Shown here piece by piece: positions 36,300 through 45,372 of a stretch of DNA of 64,000 nucleotides (positions are counted from its first letter, which is position 1; each line of letters opens with the position of its first letter). Origin of the DNA: Prochlorococcus sp. AG-347-J21 (GTDB lineage Bacteria > Cyanobacteriota > Cyanobacteriia > PCC-6307 > Cyanobiaceae); NCBI GenBank assembly GCA_003281455.1, contig QCBX01000001.1, positions 1 through 64,000 on the forward strand, read 5' to 3'. Both the position numbers and the translations under genes were made by a program. The notes beneath the pieces were generated by a model. That model was not told the origin of the DNA. It did no database searches and worked only from the letters and a program-made list of their open reading frames with translations.

Positions 36300-36838
36300 C
36301 CTAAATTGAAAATTAAATAAGCCATTGAAAGCATTGCAATTGCAATAAATAAACCTTTTATTCGATTAGTTAACAATGAAAAAAGAGATAAATCTTCAGA
36401 AAAGTATCCGCCAAAACTACCTGTAATAAATAATATAACCATTGGTAGAGATGCCATTCCGAAAGAATAAGATATAGATTTTATAAATCCAAAATTTAAA
36501 TAATTAAAAATAAAGGAACCTAATGAAAACAATAAAAAAGATGCTAATAGAGTAATGGAAACTTCAGCATCTAAAGTGTGAGGTAAGCTTCCTTTTAATT
36601 CAAATTGCTTTTTACATTCTCTAATTTGTCTTTTAGAAAGCTTTAAATAACCAGTTTCAGGAATTCTTTGCGACTTATATTTTCTTAGTAATCTTGCTTC
36701 AAGTGTTTCTGGCTCCTTTGTCATTATTGATGTTAATAATTCGTCTGGCTTTAATTTCTTAATTTTCTTTTCAAGATTATCAGTTTTCCCAATCCTATAA
36801 AGGTCTCCTACTCTAATAAGGTAAACATATCCCGACAT
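36296..36838 (-). CDS. Membrane-anchored GIY-YIG-like protein
   Basis: 180 residues. Residues 1-85 look like a GIY-YIG/T5orf172 domain: SGYVYLIRVGDLYRIGKTDN (with Y-V-Y and I-G), then ETLEARLLRKYKSQRIPETG and a Leu-Ser end. The catalytic Arg/Glu may be present (Glu in ETLEARLL). The C-terminal ~90 residues form three transmembrane helices. A soluble nuclease-like domain fused to a membrane anchor is unusual. Nuclease activity is unproven. Compare 16643-17035. Confidence 0.6.
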   Translation of the reverse strand: MSGYVYLIRVGDLYRIGKTDNLEKKIKKLKPDELLTSIMTKEPETLEARLLRKYKSQRIPETGYLKLSKRQIRECKKQFELKGSLPHTLDAEVSITLLASFLLFSLGSFIFNYLNFGFIKSISYSFGMASLPMVILFITGSFGGYFSEDLSLFSLLTNRIKGLFIAIAMLSMAYLIFNLG

Positions 36839-36911
36839 TTGAGTGTAAAATTAATACTGTTCCTACTTAGATAATACTAAAAGAATTAGGAAAATTAATA
36901 GTTTTTACAAT

Positions 36912-37571
36912 ATGAAAAACGATATTTTATATTCATTTAGAAGATGTCCATATGCAATTCGTGCAAGATGGGCCCTGTTAATTTGTGAAATAAAAGTAGA
37001 GATAAGAGAAATAGATTTAAAAAATAAACCTCTAGATTTTTTAAATAATTCAAAGACGAAAACGGTTCCAATACTTATAAAAAAAAATAGTGAAGTTATT
37101 GAAGAAAGTCTTGAAATCATCCTGTGGGCTCTCTCAAAGTCAAAAAAGGAAAACATCAAATTAATTTATTTTCCTGAAAACAAAAAGGAAGCTATTTTTG
37201 AAATAATTAATGAAAACGATAACGAATTCAAATATCATTTAGATCGATTTAAATATGCCACAAGATATAAGAATAGTAATGAAGAATTTCATTTCACAAA
37301 TGCGATTAAATTTATAAAGAGATGGAACGAACTTCTTGCAGGAAACAAATACTTTTTTGGAGATAGCCCCACAATCGCTGATTGGTCTATTTGGCCTTTT
37401 GTCAGACAATTTAGAATCGCTTGTGAAAGTCAAAAAAGAACAAATTATTTTGAATCCTCAATTAAAAACTGGTTAGATTCATTTGAGAAAAATAGAGAAT
37501 TTAAATCCTTAATGTATAAATACGAATTATGGGAACCATATTCTAGAAAGAATTATTTCCCATCTAATTAA
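36912..37571 (+). CDS. Glutathione S-transferase
   Basis: 219 residues. The N-terminal thioredoxin-like domain has CPYAIRARWAL (Cys/Tyr at the glutathione site), VPIL with its cis-Pro and EESLEII. The C-terminal helical domain contains the GDSPTIADWSIWPF N-capping box typical of GSTs. Likely detoxification or glutathione-dependent isomerisation; substrate unknown. Three-prime end overlaps the small minus-strand gene by 4 bp. Confidence 0.88.
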   Translation: MKNDILYSFRRCPYAIRARWALLICEIKVEIREIDLKNKPLDFLNNSKTKTVPILIKKNSEVIEESLEIILWALSKSKKENIKLIYFPENKKEAIFEIINENDNEFKYHLDRFKYATRYKNSNEEFHFTNAIKFIKRWNELLAGNKYFFGDSPTIADWSIWPFVRQFRIACESQKRTNYFESSIKNWLDSFEKNREFKSLMYKYELWEPYSRKNYFPSN

Positions 37572-37825
37572 CTTTCCAACAACTTCCTTTTCTCAATTAT
37601 TCTTGCTAGCTCCAAAAAATATCCTGCAGTCCGAAATTTGCCTATATTTTTTTCCTTAAAATCAAGATCGCTTCTAATTTCTGCAGTCTCCGCCATTAGC
37701 AAATCTAAATCATTTGATCCAAGACTATACAATTCACCAAGTTCGATTTCCCTTCCGAGTAAATGACTCCTAAACCACTTCCCTTTATTTTCTTGAGGTG
37801 GAATATCGTAGGGAGTAAATGACAT
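37568..37825 (-). CDS. Small conserved hypothetical protein
   Basis: 85 residues, soluble and rich in Glu, Leu and Arg, with an N-terminal proline patch (PYDIPPQENKGKWF) and a C-terminal helix. I recognise it only as the kind of short protein seen in marine picocyanobacteria. No domain or function can be named. It is 36 bp after the start side of the gltS gene on the same strand. Confidence 0.6.
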   Translation of the reverse strand: MSFTPYDIPPQENKGKWFRSHLLGREIELGELYSLGSNDLDLLMAETAEIRSDLDFKEKNIGKFRTAGYFLELARIIEKRKLLES

Positions 37826-37861
37826 TTAAATAAAAGTTAGACTTATAACATTCTAGGGTTA

Positions 37862-39244
37862 TTATTGAAACTTTTTCATCTCTACCTTATTAAAAATCAA
37901 TGCAATAAAAAGAATTGCGAATGTAATGAGGGCACAAATTTCTGTCCAATAATCTAACCCAATTTTAGAAATCATTAATGGTGCAAGAACTGTGAATAGT
38001 CCCCCAGAAAGAATTAACTGAGCGAATAGCTGTTTTGACGTAAAAATTGGTAAGGTCTTAGATATATTTTTAGGATCTGCAAGCCTTAAAAGAAGTAACC
38101 CAGAAGCTACTACACCTGTAGAATTTCCAAACTCTATCAAACTTTTTTCAAACCAATAATCATTAAAAATAAAGTATGCGAAATAAGCAATGCAGATTAA
38201 ATTCCAAAATAAACCGAAAAGAGTAAATAATAAAATAAGTATCCAATTATCAAAAACAACTGCAATATCTAAACTTGCCATAGCTGTAAAAATCAATAAG
38301 TCTGTGGATAAAATACCAATCTCTCTTTGCAGAATATTTGAAATAAATTCTGTATTTTTCGTTTTCTCTAAAATATATCTAATAAGGAGCGAACCTATAA
38401 GAATAAAAGGGAATACTGGTAGTGAAAAAATAATTTCCTTCGAAAAATCACCAAAAGAACTTGATATATACCTTAAAAATTTAAGTAGCAAAACACCAAA
38501 AGAAATTGCCAAACCAGAGAATCCAAGATTTATTATAAAAATTCTTAAATCTGCAAAAATTCCTGTCTTATTTTTTCCCTTTAGAGTATCTTTTTGTTCA
38601 AGAATTTCCTCAGTATCTGAAAGACCTAAAGTCCTACCAAGAAAAATAAATATGCTGCCCAATATTGAAGAGGATAAAAGACCCATTGTTGCCATAGCTA
38701 AACCGAGATCTAAACCATTTGGGAAACCTAGTTTATTAAAACTTTCACCGATTATTGATGCAGCTCCATGACCACCCTCAAAACCTACCTCTATTAAACA
38801 ACCCATCAGAGGGTTCGCATCCATAGATGGAGGTAGAAAATATTTAACAACAAGTCCACCGACAAAAAATTGTCCGAAACCTAGCGAAAGAGCTAATAGA
38901 AATTGATTAAAAATTGGTTTAACTAATCCATTTATATTCGGGATAGGTCTTCCCATCATTAAAGTTGCGAAGACTAATGATAAAAGAGGAGTAGGAAAAT
39001 TACTCCAAACATTGATTGTTTCTTTTGGCAAAAAGTGTATCGCTCCAAATGGGCCTATAGATATACCTAAAATTCCTGATATAACTGCTATCGGTAATCC
39101 AAATCTCTCGAGTTGGACAGCTAGTTTAAATTTTCTCCCAAAAATCAATAAAAAAAATATTATTAATAATCCCAAAAAACTTATCAGTAGAGAATTTGAA
39201 AAAATATGTTTGTTCTGTATCAAAAAAATATTCAATGATTTCAA
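37862..39244 (-). CDS. gltS: Sodium/glutamate symporter-family protein (GltS)
   Basis: 460 residues, about 10-12 transmembrane helices in two inverted repeats. Characteristic segments are VGFEGGHGAASIIGESF, with Gly- and Ser-rich re-entrant loop residues, and STGVVASGLLLLRL in the second half. GltS proteins take up glutamate with Na+, useful to a cell in low-nutrient sea water. Transport direction and substrate are by family only. It lies downstream of pcb, separated by a strong terminator, so it is transcribed separately or by read-through. Confidence 0.88.
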   Translation of the reverse strand: MKSLNIFLIQNKHIFSNSLLISFLGLLIIFFLLIFGRKFKLAVQLERFGLPIAVISGILGISIGPFGAIHFLPKETINVWSNFPTPLLSLVFATLMMGRPIPNINGLVKPIFNQFLLALSLGFGQFFVGGLVVKYFLPPSMDANPLMGCLIEVGFEGGHGAASIIGESFNKLGFPNGLDLGLAMATMGLLSSSILGSIFIFLGRTLGLSDTEEILEQKDTLKGKNKTGIFADLRIFIINLGFSGLAISFGVLLLKFLRYISSSFGDFSKEIIFSLPVFPFILIGSLLIRYILEKTKNTEFISNILQREIGILSTDLLIFTAMASLDIAVVFDNWILILLFTLFGLFWNLICIAYFAYFIFNDYWFEKSLIEFGNSTGVVASGLLLLRLADPKNISKTLPIFTSKQLFAQLILSGGLFTVLAPLMISKIGLDYWTEICALITFAILFIALIFNKVEMKKFQ

Positions 39245-39292
39245 AAACGTATAATTCTAAATCTAAATTAATAAACAAAATTTTTCAAATAA

Positions 39293-39319
39293 AAAAGGCT
39301 CCTATACGAGGAGCCTTTT
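39293..39319 (-). terminator. Rho-independent terminator of pcb
   Basis: A perfect 11-bp inverted repeat (AAAAGGCTCCT / AGGAGCCTTTT) with a five-base loop, followed on the minus strand by a T-run. It begins 24 bases after the pcb stop, and is the clearest terminator in the window. Confidence 0.92.
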
Positions 39320-39342
39320 GATATTGGTAATAAAATTTGAAA

Positions 39343-40401
39343 TTAATCTTTAAGAGTAACTGTTGCACTATCAATATTACTGATAGCATTTGTAACTCTC
39401 TTGAAATCAAAGCCTAGTGCTCTTAAAGCGTGCCATAGGTGACCTTGAATAAAGAAGAATCCAAAATAGTAATGAACATTAGCTAACCATGCCCTTGAAG
39501 TGTACTCACCATCAGGAAGATCAACAGTATCTACCCAATAAGGAGAAATACTAAACTTCAATTCAAGTGGTTCACCAAAGAATTCAGTTGGATAAACTGT
39601 TGTGTTAGCGGCACTCCAGAAGGCTGCAATAATAGCCATCCAGCCTATTCCAGCTAGTGACCATGAGAGAACAGCTTCTGCTGATAGAAGTCCTTTACCT
39701 TTGAATTTGGTGTATTCACCAACTTGCTTAGTAGCAATATGCCAAGCACCACCAGTGATCTCAACGAAAGCAAGAAAAGCATGGCCTCCCATTACTTCTT
39801 CAAGGCTATCAATAGTCAAAAAGTCTGTTTGATGATTCCAAATTTTGGCCAAATTTAATTCATACTCAACCTGTCTTACAGAACCAATAGCTGGATCATA
39901 AATTCCATGAACCCTTGCCCATTCAACAAAAGCAATAACTGCGAAACCAAGAATAATTAGATGGTGACCAAGAATAAATGTCAATTTGTCTGGATTATCC
40001 CATTCAATATTGAATTTTCTAGCTCTTGCTACATCAGAATCTTCTAGATTTCCAGGAAGAAGTAAAGAGTGTAAAAGTCCGCCTGCTGCTAAAACCATAG
40101 AAGAAACTAAGTGAACTATAGCTATCGCTAGAACAGGTTTAGTATCTCCCATCGCTACGCCATTAGCATCAAACCCTATTCCAAGAGTTGCTAAATGAGG
40201 AAGAACGATTAGAGGTTGATGACCCATTGGGACACTGGGGTCAAATCGTGAAAGTTCAAAAAGGGTGAATGCACCCGCCCAGAAAACAATTAATCCTGCA
40301 TGAGCTACGTGAGCAGCAATGAATTTTCCTGAGCGATTTGCTACACCTGAATTACCAGCCCACCATCCATAGGTAGTATCTGGATTTCCATAGGTTTGCA
40401 T
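39343..40401 (-). CDS. pcb: Chlorophyll a/b-binding antenna protein Pcb
   Basis: 352 residues, six transmembrane helices of the CP43/IsiA/Pcb type, with paired His residues for chlorophyll in each span ([63 protein letters not shown]). The large lumenal loop of CP43 is missing, as expected of Pcb. It replaces phycobilisomes as the light-harvesting antenna in Prochlorococcus, here probably photosystem II-associated in the single-pcb high-light type. Single ATG start; strong terminator downstream and a 330-bp leader/promoter region upstream. Confidence 0.96.
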   Translation of the reverse strand: MQTYGNPDTTYGWWAGNSGVANRSGKFIAAHVAHAGLIVFWAGAFTLFELSRFDPSVPMGHQPLIVLPHLATLGIGFDANGVAMGDTKPVLAIAIVHLVSSMVLAAGGLLHSLLLPGNLEDSDVARARKFNIEWDNPDKLTFILGHHLIILGFAVIAFVEWARVHGIYDPAIGSVRQVEYELNLAKIWNHQTDFLTIDSLEEVMGGHAFLAFVEITGGAWHIATKQVGEYTKFKGKGLLSAEAVLSWSLAGIGWMAIIAAFWSAANTTVYPTEFFGEPLELKFSISPYWVDTVDLPDGEYTSRAWLANVHYYFGFFFIQGHLWHALRALGFDFKRVTNAISNIDSATVTLKD

Positions 40402-40731
40402 TTAGGAATTGATTAGCTTAAACGTTTTGAGAATACTTTAAATTTCACCAAACAGTTGAATTCATAACAAAATTGTAAAGGTTAGTAATTCTAACTATTA
40501 CTAAACAATTAATCCTCATAAGGCAGACTAATACCAAAAAAGGTAGATTTAATGAAGAAAAATTATTCCTAGAGACATAAGTTGTATCAAATAAACCATT
40601 ATTTTTAGAGTCAAATAAGTCAAATAAATTTTATTTTGCTGACATTAAACGATTTTTTGTTTCATTACATAATGATGTTTATTGCCTCATTTCCAAACAA
40701 TTATTAAATATGGGATAAGACATCTAATATT
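40402..40731. promoter_or_regulatory. Divergent promoter region of pcb with 9-bp tandem repeat
   Basis: 330 bp between pcb (minus) and a small plus-strand ORF. Two exact tandem copies of AGTCAAATA lie at 40609-40626, and the core TCAAATAA also occurs at 40587. No -10/-35 pair is strong enough to call. A regulator site is suggested but untested. Confidence 0.35.
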
Positions 40732-40908
40732 ATGACTACTTCTCAAGAGTCTTCTAGAAAATTTTCACTAGAAATGAAATCAGAAGTTCATTACAAAAAG
40801 GCTGCAAAATCATACAGAAAATCAAAACAATATATAAATATGATTAACTTATATCCAACTTTGCAAAACACTCTGATTGAGTGTAAGGATGAGAATCTAA
40901 TTGAATAG
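40732..40908 (+). CDS. Small 58-residue protein, unknown
   Basis: ATG 40732 to TAG 40906-40908, 58 residues, hydrophilic, rich in Lys, Ser and Glu (SEVHYKKAAKSYRKSKQY). A predicted helix and two Tyr-rich stretches; no domain seen. It is divergent from pcb and followed 47 bp later by the end of a minus-strand gene. Coding-like codon use and a clean ATG support it. Could be noise. Confidence 0.45.
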   Translation: MTTSQESSRKFSLEMKSEVHYKKAAKSYRKSKQYINMINLYPTLQNTLIECKDENLIE

Positions 40909-40955
40909 AGATTTTATATATTTGTCCAAATTAATCTTCAAAAATTATATTGTTT

Positions 40956-41189
40956 TCAGGCTGCAACATCATAGTTTTCTTCAAAATAAAATTTATTGAT
41001 TATTTCCCTACACATTTTTATATTATAAAGCGCTTTAGGATTCCAAGGTTTTTTCTGACCTAGTGGAGAGCTTTTCCAATGAATTCCAGGCTTGAGTATT
41101 CCATTTTCACGTAAAAAAGAGAGCTTAATTTCAGTTATTCCTAATTTTTCAGCGGTCAACTCAGATGAACTCCATATAACCCCTAACAT
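40956..41189 (-). CDS. Small helix-turn-helix-like protein
   Basis: 77 residues. TAEKLGITEIKLSFLRENG has the spacing of a MerR/excisionase-type winged helix-turn-helix, followed by a basic patch with Trp (WKSSPLGQKKPWNPKAL). It might be a small DNA-binding protein. Family not named; plausible also as a domesticated phage excisionase-like gene. No integrase lies nearby. Confidence 0.5.
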   Translation of the reverse strand: MLGVIWSSSELTAEKLGITEIKLSFLRENGILKPGIHWKSSPLGQKKPWNPKALYNIKMCREIINKFYFEENYDVAA

Positions 41190-41325
41190 TGAATTAAGTA
41201 AATATTATTAATCCTTAATAACGTTAATTTTATTTTTTTGAAAGGGGTAAAACTTTTAAATAATTATTAAAGTAACAAAATCCCAGTATTCATAAAGAAA
41301 AGAAAGTTTAAAGATTCATATCAAA

Positions 41326-41625
41326 TTAAGAAATGTTAAATAAAGAATCTTCATTAATGAATATCTCATCAATACCTTCTTCTTTCTTAATGGATTTATA
41401 TTCAATATATTCTTCAGTAATCGATTGAAGCTTTGGAAGATTGATCCATCCCTCATACCAATTTCCACTATTTATTAATTCTTCGTAAGTAGCTCTTAAA
41501 TTAATCTCAGAATCAAGTACAGAAACCATCAAAAAAGTAATATTTCCTTTTTCTTTAGTCTCATTTACCAAAACAAAATGCCTTAAACCATTTATAGGTT
41601 TAATAGAAGTCCAGTAATTTTCCAT
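41326..41625 (-). CDS. Trp-rich small protein (TIGR02450-like)
   Basis: 99 residues. WTSIKPINGLRHFVLVNE, then the ELINSGNWYEGWINLPKL segment, match the short Trp-rich family I know as TIGR02450 (pattern W-T...P..G.RHF...W..GW..LP). An acidic C-terminal extension of about 30 residues is added. The family has no known function. Stop and start are close to the next minus-strand ORF (2 bp), so it is part of an operon with hisS upstream. Confidence 0.75.
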   Translation of the reverse strand: MENYWTSIKPINGLRHFVLVNETKEKGNITFLMVSVLDSEINLRATYEELINSGNWYEGWINLPKLQSITEEYIEYKSIKKEEGIDEIFINEDSLFNIS

Positions 41626-41627
41626 AA

Positions 41628-41921
41628 TTATTTTTTCTTAATGTTCCCCTCAAAATTTTCTCTAGATATTTTTTTATATTCTTTTCTAATTTCGTCTAAC
41701 AATAGTTTTCTTCTATCCATATAGTTAACAGAATCTTGTTTTGATAAGTTATATCTTTCTTTTTTAGTTAAATTCATCCAATCATTGAAATTCTTCTTAT
41801 TGAAAGTTGTTAATTTTTTAGACTTAAAAACTTTTTGTTTTCCATTTAATTTAAAAAAATTTCTTAAATTAAAAAATATAAATATAAAAACAAACACTAT
41901 CACTATCTTTAAGAACATCAA
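41628..41921 (-). CDS. Small single-span membrane protein, unknown
   Basis: 97 residues. One N-terminal transmembrane helix (IVIVFVFIFIFFN) is followed by a Lys-rich basic cytosolic part. The start overlaps the hisS stop by 4 bp (ATGA type), so it is translationally coupled to hisS. No domain recognised. Confidence 0.6.
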   Translation of the reverse strand: MMFLKIVIVFVFIFIFFNLRNFFKLNGKQKVFKSKKLTTFNKKNFNDWMNLTKKERYNLSKQDSVNYMDRRKLLLDEIRKEYKKISRENFEGNIKKK

Positions 41922-43201
41922 TTTACAAGTAAGTTATTTTTTATCCACTTTTCTAATTTAATATCATTCTCAAAAGATATAACCTCTTCTTCATTTCCAT
42001 TAACTGATTTATCAAAGAGTTTTATAAGGAATTCTCCTTTGACTGCTTCATCATCACCAATAACAATAATACTTTTTGATTTTAATTTATTTGCCTTTTT
42101 AAATTGTTTAGAAAATGAGGCTCCGCTTAAATCTAACTCAACTAACAAATCATAATTTTTTAATTTTCTTGATAAATTCATTGCTAATGATTCAGCAATT
42201 AAGCCTTTGTTAATGATATAAATATCAGTTTTTCTTGGAATTTCAAGCTCTTTTCCTGCGAGTAAAATTAATCTTTCTAAACCAATAGCGAAACCAATTG
42301 CAGGGGTATTAGGCCCTCCCATTTGTTTTATTAAATCGTCGTATCTTCCTCCTCCGCAAACTGTAGCTTGGGAGCCTAAGGCTCCACTAGTAATTTCAAA
42401 AGCTGTATGGGTGTAGTAATCTAAACCTCTTACAAGATTAAAATTTTCCACATAAGGTATTTTTAAAACCTCTAAATTTTTTTTTAATTTTGAATATCTT
42501 TTATGACTTTTTTCAGATAAAAAATTAAATAATCTTGGGGCATTCTCTAAAGCTTTTTGTGTTTGAATGTTCTTAGAGTCCAAAATCCTTAAGGGATTTT
42601 TAGTAATCCTGTTCTGAGAATCTAAATCTAGAGAATTTTTATTTATTTCTAGCCATTTTAAAAAAGATTTTTGAAAATTTAATCTATCATCAAGATCGCC
42701 CAAAGTATTTATTTCAAGATTAAGTTCTTTAATTCCTAATTTACCTAATACATCCCAAGCTAAAGCAATAATTTCAACATCACTTCTAACTGAATCGTAT
42801 CCTATAAACTCAACACCTAACTGATGAAACTGTCTTTGCCTACCTGCTTGAGGTCTCTCATATCGAAACATAGGCCCCATGTACCAAAGTTTTTGAAGAG
42901 GATTATTAGACAACATTCCATTCTGTATTAACGCTCGAGCAACCGAGGCGGTTCCTTCAGGCCTTAAAGTGCATGATCTCTCCCCTCTATCAATAAATGT
43001 ATACATTTCCTTACTGACAACATCTGTTGCTTCACCAATTCCTCTTATAAATAATTCGGTCATTTCGAGTATTGGCGTTCTTATTTCATTAATAGATGCT
43101 CTTGCAAGCTGATCTAATACAATTTTCTCAACGTTTTGCCATTTTATTAATTGTTCAGGCAGCAAATCTACTGTTCCTCTAAGATTTTTTAAGTTATTCA
43201 A
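41918..43201 (-). CDS. hisS: Histidyl-tRNA synthetase
   Basis: 427 residues, class II aminoacyl-tRNA synthetase charging tRNA-His. Motif 2 (FRYERPQAGRQRQFHQLG), the class II TLRPEGTASVARAL, the histidine-specific LVRGLDYYTHTAFE and motif 3 (GFAIGLERLI) are all clear. An anticodon-binding domain occupies the C-terminal ~90 residues. Length is standard, and the annotated start fits the N-terminal NLRGTVDLLP. Two small membrane/Trp-rich genes follow in the operon. Confidence 0.97.
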   Translation of the reverse strand: MNNLKNLRGTVDLLPEQLIKWQNVEKIVLDQLARASINEIRTPILEMTELFIRGIGEATDVVSKEMYTFIDRGERSCTLRPEGTASVARALIQNGMLSNNPLQKLWYMGPMFRYERPQAGRQRQFHQLGVEFIGYDSVRSDVEIIALAWDVLGKLGIKELNLEINTLGDLDDRLNFQKSFLKWLEINKNSLDLDSQNRITKNPLRILDSKNIQTQKALENAPRLFNFLSEKSHKRYSKLKKNLEVLKIPYVENFNLVRGLDYYTHTAFEITSGALGSQATVCGGGRYDDLIKQMGGPNTPAIGFAIGLERLILLAGKELEIPRKTDIYIINKGLIAESLAMNLSRKLKNYDLLVELDLSGASFSKQFKKANKLKSKSIIVIGDDEAVKGEFLIKLFDKSVNGNEEEVISFENDIKLEKWIKNNLLVN

Positions 43202-43299
43202 AGTTCTAGAAAATAATTCAAAATTTTTAATTCAAATAGGAATTAATTTTTAATTGGATGTTTTGTGAGACAATTTTAATTTAACATTTAGAAAAACTA

Positions 43300-43722
43300 T
43301 TGGAAATTAATAAAATTAAAGAGAATCTGCATTGCGGTACAAAACCAAAAAAAATTGCTTTTGGAATAGCACCTCTTGGTATAGTTTCAGTAGGAATAGT
43401 GCCAATGGGAGTAATAAGTATTGGAGTAGTTCCAATGGGTGTATTCTCTTTTGGTGCAGTAGCAATGGGAATAGTCAATTTATCAGTAGTTGGGATGGGA
43501 ATTATCTCTGCTGGGGTGACGACTATGGGAATATGGGAGTATACACCTAATCCTCAAAACAAGCATCATAATCATTCCCAACAAATTTCAAATTCAACCA
43601 AAGAAAAGATGATTTCAGATCTATTTAACACTAAACAAGAAGCTGAAAAGGCTGCCTCAAAATACGGATGTATTGGAGCACATAAAATGGGCAATAAATG
43701 GATGCCCTGTAAGATGCACTAG
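43300..43722 (+). CDS. Gly-pentapeptide repeat protein with DUF3721 domain
   Basis: 140 residues from TTG. Residues 22-76 form eleven five-residue units, ten starting with Gly and one with Ser (GIVSV, GIVPM, GVISI, GVVPM, GVFSF, GAVAM, SVVGM, GIISA). Alternate units end in P-M or S-x. This uncharged region may be membrane-buried or a beta-helix. A His-rich linker (NKHHNHS) leads to a C-terminal DUF3721 domain (YGCIGAHKMGNKWMPCKMH), whose Cys/His pattern suggests metal or redox chemistry. I know of no function for the fusion. Confidence 0.7.
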   Translation: MEINKIKENLHCGTKPKKIAFGIAPLGIVSVGIVPMGVISIGVVPMGVFSFGAVAMGIVNLSVVGMGIISAGVTTMGIWEYTPNPQNKHHNHSQQISNSTKEKMISDLFNTKQEAEKAASKYGCIGAHKMGNKWMPCKMH

Positions 43723-43752
43723 ATATTTTTCTTAGTAAAAATTTATTGAATA

Positions 43753-44532
43753 TTAATTCAAAATCTCTACTCTAAAATCAAGATTTTTTGCCTCCTCATT
43801 AGTTAATTTTCTTGACCACGCTCCTTGCACAGGACTATTCCATCTAAACCCAGCATTTTTTGCTAAAGATCTTTCTTCGTAACTAATAAGCGCCTTGTAT
43901 AAAAACCTCGGTTCTGTCGCTTTAAGTAAAAGTTCCTCTAAATTATCGCATTTTTTGAAGACTTCAGATATGTAAAAGCAATCAGATAAAGCTCTATGTA
44001 AATTCCAAACTGGTATTGAAAAAGATAAAGCAAGATCAGTTACTGAAGGTCTATTTTTTAGTGATTTTTGAAAAGACCAATTAATATCCTCTAAACTGCA
44101 TATCCATTTTTTATTAAGTTTAGGTAATCTTCCTTTCCCAAACCATTTCTTATCAAACTCTGCATTATGCGCGACGATGATATCCGAACAATCAACAAGT
44201 TTCAGAAAGAAATTCAATCCATCTTCCCATGGTTGAGAGATATTAGTTACTTCAGCAGTTATACCATTAACATGTTCGGCTTCATTACTATTAACTGGAA
44301 ATAAAAATGAAACTTGTGAAAGCACGCACTTAAAAGATACATCAAACAAAATACAACCTATCTCTATTACTTCATCTTTATTTTCGTCTAAACCTGTTGT
44401 TTCAGTATCGAGAATTAAAACTTTTTCAATTTTTTTATTTTGATTGGCAACACTGTCTTCAGAAGGATAACTGATAACTTGATCCTTAAGAATATCCAAT
44501 TGATTTAATTCTTTTTTATTAGATAGTTCCAA
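43753..44532 (-). CDS. DnaQ-like DEDDh exonuclease
   Basis: 259 residues. DEDDh exonuclease core: Asp-Thr-Glu (LILDTETTGL) at motif I, HNAEFDKKWF at motif II and LHRALSDCF with His/Asp at motif III. Likely a 3'-5' DNA or RNA exonuclease, but the C-terminal ~60 residues (AGFRWNSPVQGAWSRKL) carry an extra conserved-looking domain not typical of polymerase epsilon subunits. Substrate unknown. Converges with the DUF3721-fusion gene across 30 bp. Confidence 0.88.
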   Translation of the reverse strand: MELSNKKELNQLDILKDQVISYPSEDSVANQNKKIEKVLILDTETTGLDENKDEVIEIGCILFDVSFKCVLSQVSFLFPVNSNEAEHVNGITAEVTNISQPWEDGLNFFLKLVDCSDIIVAHNAEFDKKWFGKGRLPKLNKKWICSLEDINWSFQKSLKNRPSVTDLALSFSIPVWNLHRALSDCFYISEVFKKCDNLEELLLKATEPRFLYKALISYEERSLAKNAGFRWNSPVQGAWSRKLTNEEAKNLDFRVEILN

Positions 44533-44649
44533 TTAGCTGAAAACACTTTCATTTATTTTGACGCATTTAATAAAATTTTCTCTTAAATTAATATAAATTA
44601 AGAAACATGATTAGAAAATAATTTTTGAAACACTCTTAGTTTATTGAAG

Positions 44650-45372
44650 ATGACTTTTACAAAATATCAATTTAACAATTTTTGTTATTGGCCTTCAAAT
44701 CCTAAAAAAATTGTGGAATTTATTGGTGGAAGTTATCTGGCTTCTAAACCAGATTTAACTTATAAAAGATTCATAGAGAGTTTAATTAATAAAAACTATG
44801 CAGTACATGCATATAGATACACTCCACAATTTGATCACCAACAACTCGCAATTAAGGCATGGAGGGATTTCAAGGATTGCAGAATATCTTTATCCAAGAG
44901 AATAGGAGTATCAATTCCTTCAATAAGAATTGGTCATAGCCTAGGCTGCAAACTTCATCTAATTTCCCCTGATGGTGGAAGAAATTGCGAAAAATTCATA
45001 TCAATTAGTTTTAATAACTTTAGTGCCAATAAATCAATTCCATTATTGAAACAAATTTCTCAAAAATTAGAATTCAGCAGTGAATTCTGCCCAAGTCCTG
45101 AAAGAACCTTGCGATTAATTGAAAAAACATATAATCAAAAAAATAACTTCCTAATAAAATTCAACTCAGACGAATTAGATCAAACAGATAAATTATTTTC
45201 TTGTCTGAAAGCAAGAAAAGAAGATAATTCTAAGGGGGTAATGTTAAAAGGTACACACACTATAATTGCAAGCGCAGGACTAAGAGAAAATTTTTTGGGA
45301 GACTGGGCCGATGATGAATTCAAAAGAAATACTATTAAAAAAATTTCCAATTTAATTGATGAATCTGATTAG
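44650..45372 (+). CDS. DUF1350 family alpha/beta-hydrolase-like protein
   Basis: 240 residues from ATG 44650 (TTG 44644 also possible). The nucleophile elbow GHSLGCKLH lies near residue 100, after [18 protein letters not shown]; this matches DUF1350, which occurs in cyanobacteria and plants. Probably an esterase or lipase-like enzyme, but substrate is unknown. Stop overlaps acsA's end by 4 bp, convergent. Confidence 0.82.
   Translation: MTFTKYQFNNFCYWPSNPKKIVEFIGGSYLASKPDLTYKRFIESLINKNYAVHAYRYTPQFDHQQLAIKAWRDFKDCRISLSKRIGVSIPSIRIGHSLGCKLHLISPDGGRNCEKFISISFNNFSANKSIPLLKQISQKLEFSSEFCPSPERTLRLIEKTYNQKNNFLIKFNSDELDQTDKLFSCLKARKEDNSKGVMLKGTHTIIASAGLRENFLGDWADDEFKRNTIKKISNLIDESD

Noticed and set aside
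38190-38771. 193-residue open frame antisense to gltS
   Set aside because: The opposite strand has transmembrane helices and GltS loop motifs; the plus frame is Lys/Ile/Ser-rich shadow sequence without domain or start signal.
43723-43752. Terminator between the DUF3721 protein and the exonuclease
   Set aside because: TTTTT and AAAAA can pair around a short loop, but the stem has no G-C pairs, so it is too weak to call.
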